Below are positions 11,160 to 21,624 of a stretch of DNA of 64,000 nucleotides, one piece after another. A model generated the notes under the pieces. It ran no database searches. It was not told the origin of the DNA and saw only the letters and a list, made by a program, of their open reading frames with translations. Origin of the DNA: Lindgomyces ingoldianus (lineage: Eukaryota > Ascomycota > Dothideomycetes > Pleosporales > Lindgomycetaceae). The stretch spans positions 1,338,387 to 1,402,386 of the forward strand of contig NW_022985162.1 in the NCBI RefSeq assembly GCF_010093535.1. Reading direction: 5' to 3'. Within the stretch, counting starts at the first letter, position 1; every line of letters starts with the position of its first letter. The position numbers were made by a program, and so were the translations under genes.

Positions 11160-14100
11160 TATAATAAACGCGTTATTATAGCTAGCTTAATTAGGTAAGA
11201 ATAACTTAAAATTTATAAAGATATTCTGCTATACTTACTTAAGTATTAGTAGTAGCTTAAAAAGCTCTAGGGTCTTATCTTAAAAGATATAGCTCTACTA
11301 ACACGCTTTATAGGCGCTAATATAGGTCTTAACATTCTAGCTTATGCTTAGCTAGTAGTACTACTTACACAGCAGCTTAGTTATTTTCCTAGTCCTAGAA
11401 TGTGCAGTAAGTTGCGTTGCGTAAATAGTGCAGATAAAGTAGGTCCTTAAGAACTAGACAGCTAAAACTATAAGCTTCCTTTTCTTTAGTAGTAGGCCCT
11501 TAGCATTAAGCTTTTATTATAAGCTAAAATCTTACACTTTATTATAGTAGTATTGCAGGCTCCTATAATTTTAATTAGCATCTAAAATTTAATTAATAAG
11601 CTTATATAGTTAATTTATTAGCAGCAGCTCTATAAGCTTCTTGTTTAGCAGAGGGGTGCTCTGCAGAGCAGCGCGCAATTAAGTAATAAGACTAACACTA
11701 ATCTACTTTTAGCTTAGAAAAAAGTGTGTATAAGCAGCCTTATTCTTTTCTTTCTATGTCTTAAGCTTTTCTTGCTTCCTTAACAGCGCGTCTACAACAA
11801 CATTAGCAGTGCCTAGGCAGTAGGTTAGCGTGAGGTTAAAGTCTACTATTAGCATAGCTTATTACATCTAGTAAGGAGTAAGCTTACGCTTAACAGTAAA
11901 GTACTTAAGAGCTTAGTAGTTAGTAATTACTATAAATAGCTTATCTTATTATAAGCTTATTAGCTGCGCTTACTACTTTTATAAGCCTTAGACAACTATA
12001 AGCATCTTTTTATTATATATATTATAGTTTATCTGCGGCGGGCTTATAGTCTTAGAGTAGAACGCTATAGGGCGCTAGATGCTGTTATCCTGCAGCTATA
12101 ATAGTACTCCTGCAACAACTCTGTTGCTTATGTTAATCTCTATACACGTCTTATAATCTAGTAAGTAGTGCGTAAGGATGTTGTCTAACAGCATAAAGTC
12201 TTTAACGCGCTTAAACATAGCTAACTTATGCTCTTTTAAAGGATGCTAGGCGCTACGCTTAAGCAGCTTTGTAAGCGGCTATACAATGCAACTATAGTCT
12301 TTAAGGAAGGCGCAGTAGAAGTTGCAGAACCCTAGAAACAACTGCAGGCTCTTAATTAAGGTTAGTATAGGCTAGTCTTAGACAGCAGCTACCTTAGTAA
12401 GGTCCTTGCAGATTTTATCTATGCTAATAATAAAACCTAAGAATTTTATTTTAGTAACTATAAATTTACTCTTTTTAAGGTTAATCTATAGGCTAGTGTC
12501 TTATAGATAACATAAGACCTTAGTAACATGTGCCTTATGCTATAGAGGGTTATCTAAGTAGATTAAAATGTTGTTAAAGTAGGCTATATAAAAGTTATTA
12601 AGCAGGCTATATAAAACCTAATTAATATATTACTAGAAGGTTATAAGGCTATTATAGAGTCTAAAGAGCAGCATATAATACTTATAGTTGCTATAGCGCG
12701 TTTAGAAGGTAGTTAAGTCCTTAACCTCTTTAGTAAGCTAGATGTAATAGAACGCCTGTTGTATATTAAGCTTAGTAAAGACCTTAGCTATAGCTAGCTG
12801 CGTAAGCGTCTTCTAAATTAGAGGTATTAAGTAAGCTTTTTTTTTTTATAATTATGTTAAGCTTATAATAGTCTACGCAGAACTTCTACTCTTTTTCTAG
12901 CTTCTTAGTAAATAAAACTAGAGAAGCGTAGCTAGTGTTACTGTGCGTTATAAATCCGCGTTGCAGGTGGTTGTCTAGATAGTCCTTAACTAGCCTAAGC
13001 TGCTCTAGAGACATGCTATATAGCAGGCTGCTTAATAAGGTGTTCTCTGCTATTAGCTTAATATTATAGTTAACGCTAGGTTAGTGCAGCAGCAGTTTAT
13101 TTAAGTCTCTTTTTAAGAAGTAAGCTAGCGTAGCTCTAGCGTACGCAGGGGATAGTAACTTCTTAAGCATTAGCTGTTAAAGCTTATTTTTAGGATTAAC
13201 TATTATAGGTGCTTAGTAGTCCTTAATTAGTTAATTAACTTTATAGACACTAATATATCTAATCACAACATCTCTACGCCTTACGTGTAGCATAAACGCG
13301 GCAGCGTTAATCACGTTTACCTCTAGCCCTGCCTTAGCAAGTGCTTTTCTAAAGATAGCTAGTTAACATTAGCGCGCTTAATTAGCGCTAGGGGGTATTA
13401 GTTAAAAATTAAGTTGCTTTTTTATCTTCTTTAAGTTTTACTGCTAATTATGCTCTTAAGTTAATTAAAGTTAGTATTAATTAATTTTTAATATCTTTAT
13501 AAACTTATTTTATTAGTTAGTGTTTACTTAATAAGATTAGTTAATCTATAAGGACACGCTATGCATAGAGATAATAATATTACACTTATAGTTCTGTGTC
13601 TAATTATTATCTAGCTACTAAATTAATTATTTTTTATAGTTAATCTAGACGCTAGCCTTTTTAAAGACTTTACAGCTTATAATTAAGTTATAACAGCCTA
13701 TGTTGTAGAAGATAAAGAGTGTGGGCAGCTAGTAGCTGTTAATTACTAGATCTGTGTAGAAGTACTTGTCTACTTGTCTGTTTAGTTAATTATTATATCC
13801 TGTAATAGGGATAGACTTAATGCTAAGCATCTTAGGCTGTAGGTGCTTCTAGATTGTCTGCAGGTGTTGCAGGTAGATTAGATTGTAGCTGCTAGCCCCT
13901 ATGTTAATAAGACTATTTAAGCGTACAGTAATCTCTCTAGCAGAGACGCAGTAGGGCAGCATAAAAGGCTTACTGCTAAATAGCAGCTTGCGCAGCTTCT
14001 GCGCTAGCGCTTTGTTTATTAACTCTAGAAAAAAAACTTCTCTTAGAGTAAGTCTTTTTTTAATTTACTATCTTTACTAGAGCTTATAGCGTCTAGCTCT

Positions 14101-15997
14101 TACGCTGCTTCTATAGCCTTACTTTTAGCGCAGGCGTAAGGGCAGTTACAACTTATATGTTCTAGCTAATAGTATAAGTAGTAGGTTATAGCATTCTTTA
14201 TTAAAGCTGCCTACGCTTAGGGTGTTGCTAGAGTTATTAAAGCAGCAGTAGTAGTAGCAGGTTAAAGAACATTCTAACACATAAGCTTCTTTTAACCTCT
14301 CTATGTGTGTTACACGCTTAACTCTGTAGTAGACCTTTATAGTAAAAAGGATATCTAGCAGGCTTACTTTATGTAATTAAAAAAGCTAACTGTTAGGTTG
14401 TTATAGTAAGTCTTTATGTATACTTAAAGCTAACTTAATAAGGTGTTATAGATCTTATTTTTCTACTACTAAAGCAGCAGCTTAGCTTTATTTATAAGGC
14501 ATATAAACTAAGCTTTAAAGTTTTTAAAATTCTAAGATAGCTTTATCTTAAGCTAGTAAAGCTTAGTTTTAGCTTTTATTTACTAGTTAGTATTTTTAAA
14601 GCTTTTTTTTAAGAAGCTTATAATATTCTTAGTTATTACTAGCTTACTTTACTACTTTTAGGCTTTAAAGTAGAAAACTAGTTAACTTAGCGCTTAACTA
14701 CTTACTTTACTTTTAGTATAGTGTACTTAAGTGTTTTTTTTTATAGGGTTACTATCTACAGGTATAAAGTAGTCTATGTTGTAAAGTAGCTTGCCTATTA
14801 GAAGGTCTTTTTAGTAATTAAATTTAACATTATCTTTACCTATAAACCTAGGCAGATCCTCTGCTTTAGCTAATAGTTTTAGCCTAGCTCCCTAGCTTAC
14901 AGTACTAATATAAAAGAGGTTAAGTGTTTTTAGTGTAGCTAGGTTAAATTACAGTTGCTTTTTTAGTGTAGTTAGTGTAGGTGTGCCCTTTAGCGCTTAA
15001 TAAGCTCTGTCTAAAAAAAAATAATTAATTACACACTAGTATAGTAGTAGCCTTAAGTCTTTTAACTTTATCTTTATAATTAGCTAGGCATTTAAAAGTT
15101 TTATTTAGTAAGCTTTAAAGCTTTTATAGCTTTTTACTAACTTTTACTTACTTAGCTTCTGCTATGTTAACTGCTTTAGTAAAAGTATTAGTGTAGTCTT
15201 AATAAGCTTATACTTTTAATAACTGCTATAGTAGCTTATTTACTATAACTATGTAATCTGCAGCTATAAGGTTTAGTAGGTCTAGGCAGAGGCTAATTAA
15301 ATTATAATTAGTAGTACCCTAGGTAATAGCCTTTGTCTAGAACAATAGTGCTTTTTTAGCTTACTAAGCGCGCGCGCGCAGTCTTAATAGCGTAGTCCTT
15401 CTTAAACACATTGTTAGTGTAAAACTAAGCCTAGCATAGTAGTGTCCTTAGTTCAGGCGTATAAGCGTTGCTAGTAGGCTAGGCAGTAGAATTAACATGC
15501 ATTTTAATTCTTAACAGCTTCCTTATTCTAGTGCTCTTAGCTCCTTCTCTCTACTCTAGGGTCTAGCAGTCTGCAGAGGTATAGTGTAGTGTGAGCCCTA
15601 GGTCCGGTGACGGTGGGGCTGATAGTCGATTAGTGGTGGGTTCGTACGTGGGTTTGTACAGAGCCTGCGGCTCTCTTCGTGTTGTTGCGGTGGTAGTCAG
15701 TACAGTAGGCCCCCCCCTACAGTTAATTTAAACTAGAGCAGCAGCGCTCCTAGCTTAGAGCTTCTTAATAAGGTGCAATAATCTAATTATTACTTAGTGT
15801 TACTTTTATAGTTACCTAGCTTAACTAAGGCTTTAAGGCAGATAGCTATTATTAACAAACTAAGGCTTAGCTTAGTTGTACTAGCAGATCTGTCTAAGTA
15901 AAGGTTAGTTAGCAGATTAAGCTCTTAAAGCTAACTACACAGTAGACCTAGATATTATGTTGCTATTCTTTAGCTAAATAAGATAATTTTAGTGTAA
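11160..15997 (-). pseudogene. C gag-pol relic (main part)
   Basis: This is the remainder of the C internal region. On the minus strand the gag side is on the right (CCHC-like relic at about 14150-14200) and RT is at about 12545-12590 with Y-F-N-N-I-L-I-Y-L-D-N-P. Many in-frame TAG and TAA codons are present. A GC-richer island sits at 15585-15721, close to the 5' LTR. Confidence 0.65.
15585..15721. other. GC-rich island escaping RIP inside C
   Basis: About 135 bp retain many CpG, CpA and TpG sites while both flanks are heavily AT-shifted. It starts near TGTGAGCCCTAGG and ends CCCCCCCTACA. It could be a small later insertion (the ends resemble TG...CA, but no matching 5-bp duplication is seen) or a single-copy part of the C leader that RIP did not touch. 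Confidence 0.5.
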
Positions 15998-16272
15998 TGT
16001 AATAACAAGCACTATCTCTACTACTATATAAAGCTAGGGAAGTAAGGTAGAGTAAGTTAGCTTTATTTTAGCTACACTAAAATAAAGAGAAGAAAGGGAG
16101 CTTTAAGAGCAGCTCTGCAGAAGAAGTGCTTACAGCGCTAAGGCGCTAGCAAGGACGCTAGCGCTAAGCAAACTAATAGCGTTGCGCTAGTCACACCCCC
16201 TATATCCTAATTAGCTGCACGGGCAGCTCGTCATGTGACGCGCGACAGAGCTCTCTGCGTAGGACCGTCACA
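15998..16272 (-). repeat. C 5' LTR (right copy)
   Basis: 275 bp, starting TGTAATAACA (mutated inner edge) and ending CCGTCACA (intact outer edge). The GCGCTAGC hairpin is kept at 16143-16164. Confidence 0.88.
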
Positions 16273-16277
16273 TTTAC

Positions 16278-16950
16278 TGCATGTTTTATAATAAGCTAAG
16301 CAACATTATAAAAAATAAATTTATACATAATAATAAACTAACTACCTTTAAAAACTTTATTATATAGGTAATAACCTATAATAATTACTATAAGAAGTGT
16401 TAAAAAAATAGTAAAAAAGAACTTCTTAGAAACTAAAGTTTATTTTACAAAAAGTGTTTATAGTATAATAAAAAGCTAATAAATCTTAGTTATGTAAAAC
16501 ATGTATAAAGCTCTTTCTTAAAAAAAAAACTAAGTTCTAGGACATACTAAGCTACCTCTAATAAAGAAATAATAAAAGTAGTTAAAAAAACAAGGCCTAC
16601 TTAAACTATAAAAAAGTAGAACATTTTTACTAAAATTACCTAGACTTTTAGAAGAGGGAGAATAAAAATACTACTATAATAGTAAAAGCTATTACTGCTA
16701 AATATAGCTTTATAAAAAAAATATTAAAAAAATTAAATAATAAACTTTACTAGTAATATAAAAAAAACTATTTTTTAGAAAACTGCTTTAAAGTATATTA
16801 GAAAGTAGTTATCTAAAACTTTAGCAGCTTAGATAAAGTGTTATAGAACTTTATAATTTTTAAAAAGTATAAAGAAAAGACTTAGATCTAAAGATATATT
16901 ATAAATATTAAAAGAAAAAAAATTAGTTTCCTCTTTATAACTAAACTTTA
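16278..16950 (+). pseudogene. A1 gag relic, second part with zinc knuckle
   Basis: The A1 sequence resumes here after C. At about 16593-16650 the plus strand carries a decayed CCHC knuckle equivalent to C-L-N-Y-K-K-V-E-H-F-Y in A2 (about 26960-27015, minus strand). D1 interrupts it at the TA dinucleotide 16949-16950. The next part of A1 present in the window is the 3' end at 44176. Confidence 0.7.
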
Positions 16951-17600
16951 ACGTACCTAACAGGTTAGCCAGCCACTTTTGCCAAGCCCCTACTAAACTC
17001 TACCTATCTACATAATGCCTTAACAACAACACTAGATTAAATCTTCTAAAGAATGTTAGATACAGCTTACTCTTTAGGCTTTTAAACAAGACTTAAAACT
17101 CTCCTTACAACGCGCTGCAGCTATCTATAATGTCTCTTACACAACACTAAGTAATTAACGCGCTAGACAGCCTTTATAAGCAGAATGCTAGCCTAAATTA
17201 AGAAATCTAACTAAGCTTAAAAAGAAAGTAGTTGTTAAGTACATACTTAAGCTTATTACACATAGATTTCTTTTTTAGCTTATAGCTATAGCTAATATAG
17301 CTAATTTCTTACCTGCAGAGCGTAATCTAGGATAGGTTAGCTTAAACTAGCCTAGTATGTAGGTTAAGCACTGCCCTAAGTTTACAATAAAGTTTAATTA
17401 TAAGTATAATTATAAAAGAGCGCTTTATAAAGATTTAGAGGTTATCTAAAGCTAGTTTTACTTAGTAGCTAACATAAAAGCTAAGTATAGTATCTAAAAT
17501 AAAGACAGGTATAACTTTAACAAGTTAAGCTTTATAATAGGCTAGATATTAACTAAAGTAGTTATTACAGCTTTAAAAAAATAAGAACAGCTAAAGGTAA
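16951..17600 (+). mobile_element. D1: truncated Fot1/pogo-like DNA transposon
   Basis: It begins at a TA (16949-16950) with ACGTACCTAACAGG, the same inverted repeat that ends D2 at 52891. It continues into transposase N-terminal sequence homologous to the right part of D2. It is cut at 17600 by element E, and the rest of D1 is not found on E's other side. This left TIR has one copy of a roughly 14-bp subterminal motif that occurs twice in each D2 end. Confidence 0.75.
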
Positions 17601-17602
17601 TA

Positions 17603-19468
17603 ACGTACTTTATAGGCGAGTTGCTCACACACCTAAGTTGCTTACTTTTACTAAGACCCCACCACACTACCCTTCCTACACTAATGCATTCCTAACAACA
17701 CTACTTAAACGCGTTAAAGGAATGTTAGATGCAGCTTACGCTCTAGGCTCTTAAATAATACACAACACTTTCTAACTAACACGCTGCAGCTATCTATAGG
17801 GTCTCTTAAAAGATAATAAGCAACTAACGCGCTAGACAACCTTTCTAAGCTAATTGTACAGCTAACTTATAAAAGCTAGATAATAATAAGGAGTAGGTAA
17901 TTATTTAGCACATACTTAAGCTAGATGCGCAAGGATTTCCCCTTTAGCTAGTAGCTATAGCTAATATAGCTAATTCTTTGTGCGCTAAGCATAATATAAG
18001 CTATGTTAGCATAAACTAGCTTAATATGTTTATTAAGTGTTACCTAAAGCTTAAAGTAAAGTTTAAGTACAAGTATAACTATAAAAAAGCTTTTTATAAA
18101 AATTCTGTAGTAATTTAAGGCTAGTTTAACTTTATAGAGAATATTAAAGCTAAGTATAGCATCTAGGATAATAACATGTATAACTTTAATAAGATAGGGT
18201 TTATAATAGGCTAGATATCTACTAGAGCAGTTATTACAGGTTTAGAGAGACAAAAATAGCTAAAAGCAGTCTAGCTAGGTAACTAGAAGTAGACAACAGC
18301 TATCTAGGGCATTAATGCTAAAAGGTAGGCTATTCTGCTCTTTATTATCTTTAAGGGTAGCAACTACCTTTTAAACTAGTATAAGAAGGAAAATCTACTC
18401 TAGGATTAAGTTATTACAATTTTTAAGCGCAGCTAGACTACTAATTAGCTTAGTTTAGACTAGTTAAAGCACTTTAACGCGTATATAAAAAAGTGTACTG
18501 TTAGCAGCTACTATCTGCTAGTTATTAATAGCTATAAGAGCTATAACTTACTTTATTTCTAGTAATACTATAAGAATAATAAGATTATTACTATTTACAT
18601 GCTTCTTTACTTATTACACCTTTTATAGCTACTTAATGTAGGTTGTTTTGCTTCTTTAAAGAAAGTATATAGGCGCTAAGCTAAAAACCTTATGCACAAC
18701 TAGATTACTTATATTATAAAGATAAAGTTCTTACTATGCTTTAAAGTAGCTTATAATGCTGTAATTACTTTTAGTAATATCTAAAAAGAGTTCTAAGGCG
18801 CTAGATTAGTTCCTTTTAACCTACAACAGGTTATAATAGGCCTTAATGTAAAGTTGCGCACTCTATTACTACTACTACCTATATATAATAAGCCCTAGTA
18901 GTTGTAAACCCTAAGTAATACCTTAGAACTTAGGTTGTAATTAATGCTTGTAAAGATAAGAATTTAGAAGCATATAAATAGTTTACTAACTTTTATAGTT
19001 AAGGCGTTTAAGAAGGTCTTAAAAGGGGCAGCAATAATTACGCATAAGCTAGTGTTAGTGTAATAGGAAATTACTAAGCTTTAAGCAGCTAATAAGGCTA
19101 CCACACAATGTAAATTACATAAAAGAAAGTAGATTAAGGCAGAAAGGACCTTAATAATTTAGAAAGGCCTGCGCTTAACAGCTCTAAAGGAGTTTAGGGC
19201 GCGCAGTAATAGGAAGAAGGTAAAGAAGCAGGTGTGAGCTAAAGTAGGTAAGCTATCCTAAAGGCGCTGCGGATAGTGCAATTAGACTAGGCATAACGCG
19301 CGAACGTGTAAGCAAGAAGCAGAAGTAGTATCTAAATGATATTCTAGGCTGTACTGTACTATATAGTGCCAGAGCGGGTTGTTATGGGCCATAATAGAGT
19401 TCGTTGGGGTGGGGTCTTGGCAAAAGTGAGCGACTCGGGTGTGTGAGCGACTCGCCCATGAAGTACGT
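17603..19468 (+). mobile_element. E: full-length Fot1/Molly-like DNA transposon (1866 bp)
   Basis: Terminal inverted repeats start ACGTACTT and end AAGTACGT, with TA on both sides (17601-17602, 19469-19470), as for Tc1-mariner/Fot1 elements. The length is typical of Fot1 and Molly. The plus strand shows the DDE transposase hallmark, a decayed H-S-S-H-L-L-Q-P-L-D-V-G-C-F-A, at about 18600-18660. The left TIR is RIP-mutated while the right TIR is clean. The left flank is D1 and the right flank is B-family sequence, so this copy looks like a recombinant of two insertions. Confidence 0.88.
17700..19200 (+). pseudogene. E transposase relic (DDE, Fot1/pogo type)
   Basis: The plus-strand frame shows the conserved segment before the third catalytic acidic region, 'LLHLL*LLNVGCFASLKKVY', at about 18605-18670, where L, Y and stop codons stand for RIP-changed P, H and Q. 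Several stops break the frame, so no functional transposase is made. The extent is approximate. Confidence 0.65.
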
Positions 19469-20985
19469 TATTTAAATCTTTACTTTGTAAGTATTATTAT
19501 ACACTTAACATTTTATAGCTTAGTCTACTAACTAATTATAGCATTAAAGAAAATTACTATGCTGCTTTACCCCTCTTTTAGAGCCTTTTTAGAGGTGTTT
19601 TAAGTTATCTGCTTTTAAGCTACCTACGCTCTTACCTGCAGCCTTTAGGTTAAGTTTTCTTATTAGTCCTTTAAATTAAAGAAATATAAATATTACACTT
19701 TATATAATAAAAAATGCAACCTTATATAAATATAGTTTAATACTGCTAAGGTATAGTTTACTAACACACATATAGGTTTTTTTCTATTACAAGGAGGAAT
19801 TCTTAGTCCTTTAGAGCTATCTTAAGCTATAGGCAGCAGCCTAAAACGCAAAAAGTAAAGAGAATAAAAAAGGGGCCTTTAAGGCTGTTTTAGAGTCTAC
19901 TTAGAACCTAGCGTAGGTAGCATAAGTTGTAAAGAGTTAAAAAGCTAGGCTTTTTATAGCTAGTGTTTAGGTAGCCTTATTCTACTAAAATACTAAGCTG
20001 CTTTAATAAGTTTTAGCTCTAAAGGCTTTAGTGTCTAACTTTTAGGCAGACATTACAGCGCTTTTAGGCAGCTAAGGATAAGGTAGAGGGGGTTTAAGAG
20101 GAGTCTAGAGGGGAGGGAGGAGGGGAGAGAGAAGAGGAAGAAAGGCAGAGGAGAAGGAAGAGAAAAGTCTAGAGGTGTCTAACAGCTTGCTGTTAAACCT
20201 CTTAAGTAACATGTTTATAAAGTTATAATAATATTATGTAAAAATATAATTTAACTTTTTACTTTTATACTTTATTATCTACTAAGTAATCTATACTTTC
20301 TACACTAGCTTTAAAAGCCTTAATTTACTTTTATAAAGCCTTTAAAAGTCCTAGCTAATTTAGATACTTATTATAAAAAGCTTTTAATTTATAGAGAGAA
20401 CTTATAAAATTTAAAGCCTTATACTAGACTAGATTAGAGTTATGTCCTACCTATCTTACTTAGTACTTAAGCGTTTTCTAGTAGAGCTTACTAGTAAGTA
20501 TTTCCTCTACTTCTTACTCCTCTACTTTATTAATAGCAATGCTAGGGGGTTTTAGAGGTTCTTGTCTTAGAAAAAGATCTTAGGAGTCTTTATAAAGCAC
20601 TTTTAGTGCAAAGATGTTATATATCTTTAACTCTAAAAGTAGTTTTAAGTAGTATAAGTTACTAACTTACTTAAGTACCTTAAAAGAACCCTTTTATTAA
20701 TTAGATAGTTTTTAGCTAGGTCTTTAAATAGCTAAGTTTTTTATACTTAGGTAGACTATGTTGCTAACCTTCTAGTTAACTAGCTAGCAGTAGCAGTTAA
20801 CTACAGTTTGCATCTAATCCTAGGCCTTTTCTATATAGGTCTTTGCTAGCTTCTAGGCTGCGTGCATGTAGGTTGCTAATGCTAAGGCATCCTTCTAATT
20901 TAACTTGTCTGTAGCTGTGATAGGTTCTGTAGAATGTTTCTAGTCCTAGCTTTAACATAGTTTAGAGCTGTATAGAACTTAATAT

Positions 20986-21600
20986 TGTTACAATCCTTGC
21001 TTCGAGAAGCACTCGGGTCTTATGGTATTCCTAGGGGAAGGTAGGACGGATAGTAGGGGCCAATCCGGTAGGGTGTACAGTCCTACGTACAGGCTAATGG
21101 GCTAATGGAGGGTTCTTTAGGTGACCAGATCATGGTTTGCCCTGTGTGCAGCAGTAGGGAGGCTAGGGTCAAACAGTCCTGTTAGACAGGGTTAGAGGTA
21201 TATATAGTGCAAGATATATAAATAGTATTACAGCTCTTTAGAAAGCTAAATGCTACTTAGTCTATGTAAAAAATAAACTAAACATTAAACACACCTTCTA
21301 AAAGTTGTTCTACAAAGGAGTTATATATAAGTAGGGAGGTTGCTAAGGCAAGTTTAGGCAAGTTTAGATAAGCTTTATAAATTAGCCTTACTACTAACTT
21401 ATAAAGCTTACTAGAACTTGCTAAGCTTTCTTAGGCCTTACATTACATGTTCCTATTAGACAACGCACTCTTTTATTACCTTAAGCAGCTGTGCTGCCTC
21501 TGTAACCTCTAATTAATCTATAAGCAAGCCCTATCCTAATTTAGCTAGATTATAGAGCACTGCTAGTAGAGTTACGCTAGTCTAACTGTAGACTATAACA
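20986..21600 (-). repeat. A2 3' LTR (left copy)
   Basis: 615 bp. The left outer edge keeps CpGs (gcttcgagaagcactcggg) and the right inner half is strongly mutated. Confidence 0.92.
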
Positions 21601-21624
21601 CGCTGCCCCCTCTCCCTAGCAGCG
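21601..21624 (-). other. A-family polypurine tract in a hairpin
   Basis: CGCTGC and GCAGCG arms enclose the pyrimidine run CCCCTCTCCCTA; the minus strand gives the purine tract next to the LTR. The same arrangement precedes the LTR in A0, A1, A3 and A4. Confidence 0.7.

Larger units (their letters stand above)
2495..16272 (-). mobile_element. C: Ty3/gypsy LTR retrotransposon split by B1
   Basis: 275-bp LTRs (2495-2769, 15998-16272) are flanked by the duplication tttac (2490-2494, 16273-16277). Without B1 and one TSD copy the element is about 6.58 kb. It is coded on the minus strand. An RT core reading Y-F-N-N-I-L-I-Y (a RIP-changed YFDDILIY) lies at about 12545-12590. A CCHC-like knuckle relic is at about 14150-14200. 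An integrase C-terminal stretch resembling gypsy 'GRPS-KL...YRPY-IIG' is at about 3190-3345. A polypurine tract on the minus strand abuts the left LTR. Every frame contains stops, so it is dead. It lies in the gag region of A1. Confidence 0.87.
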
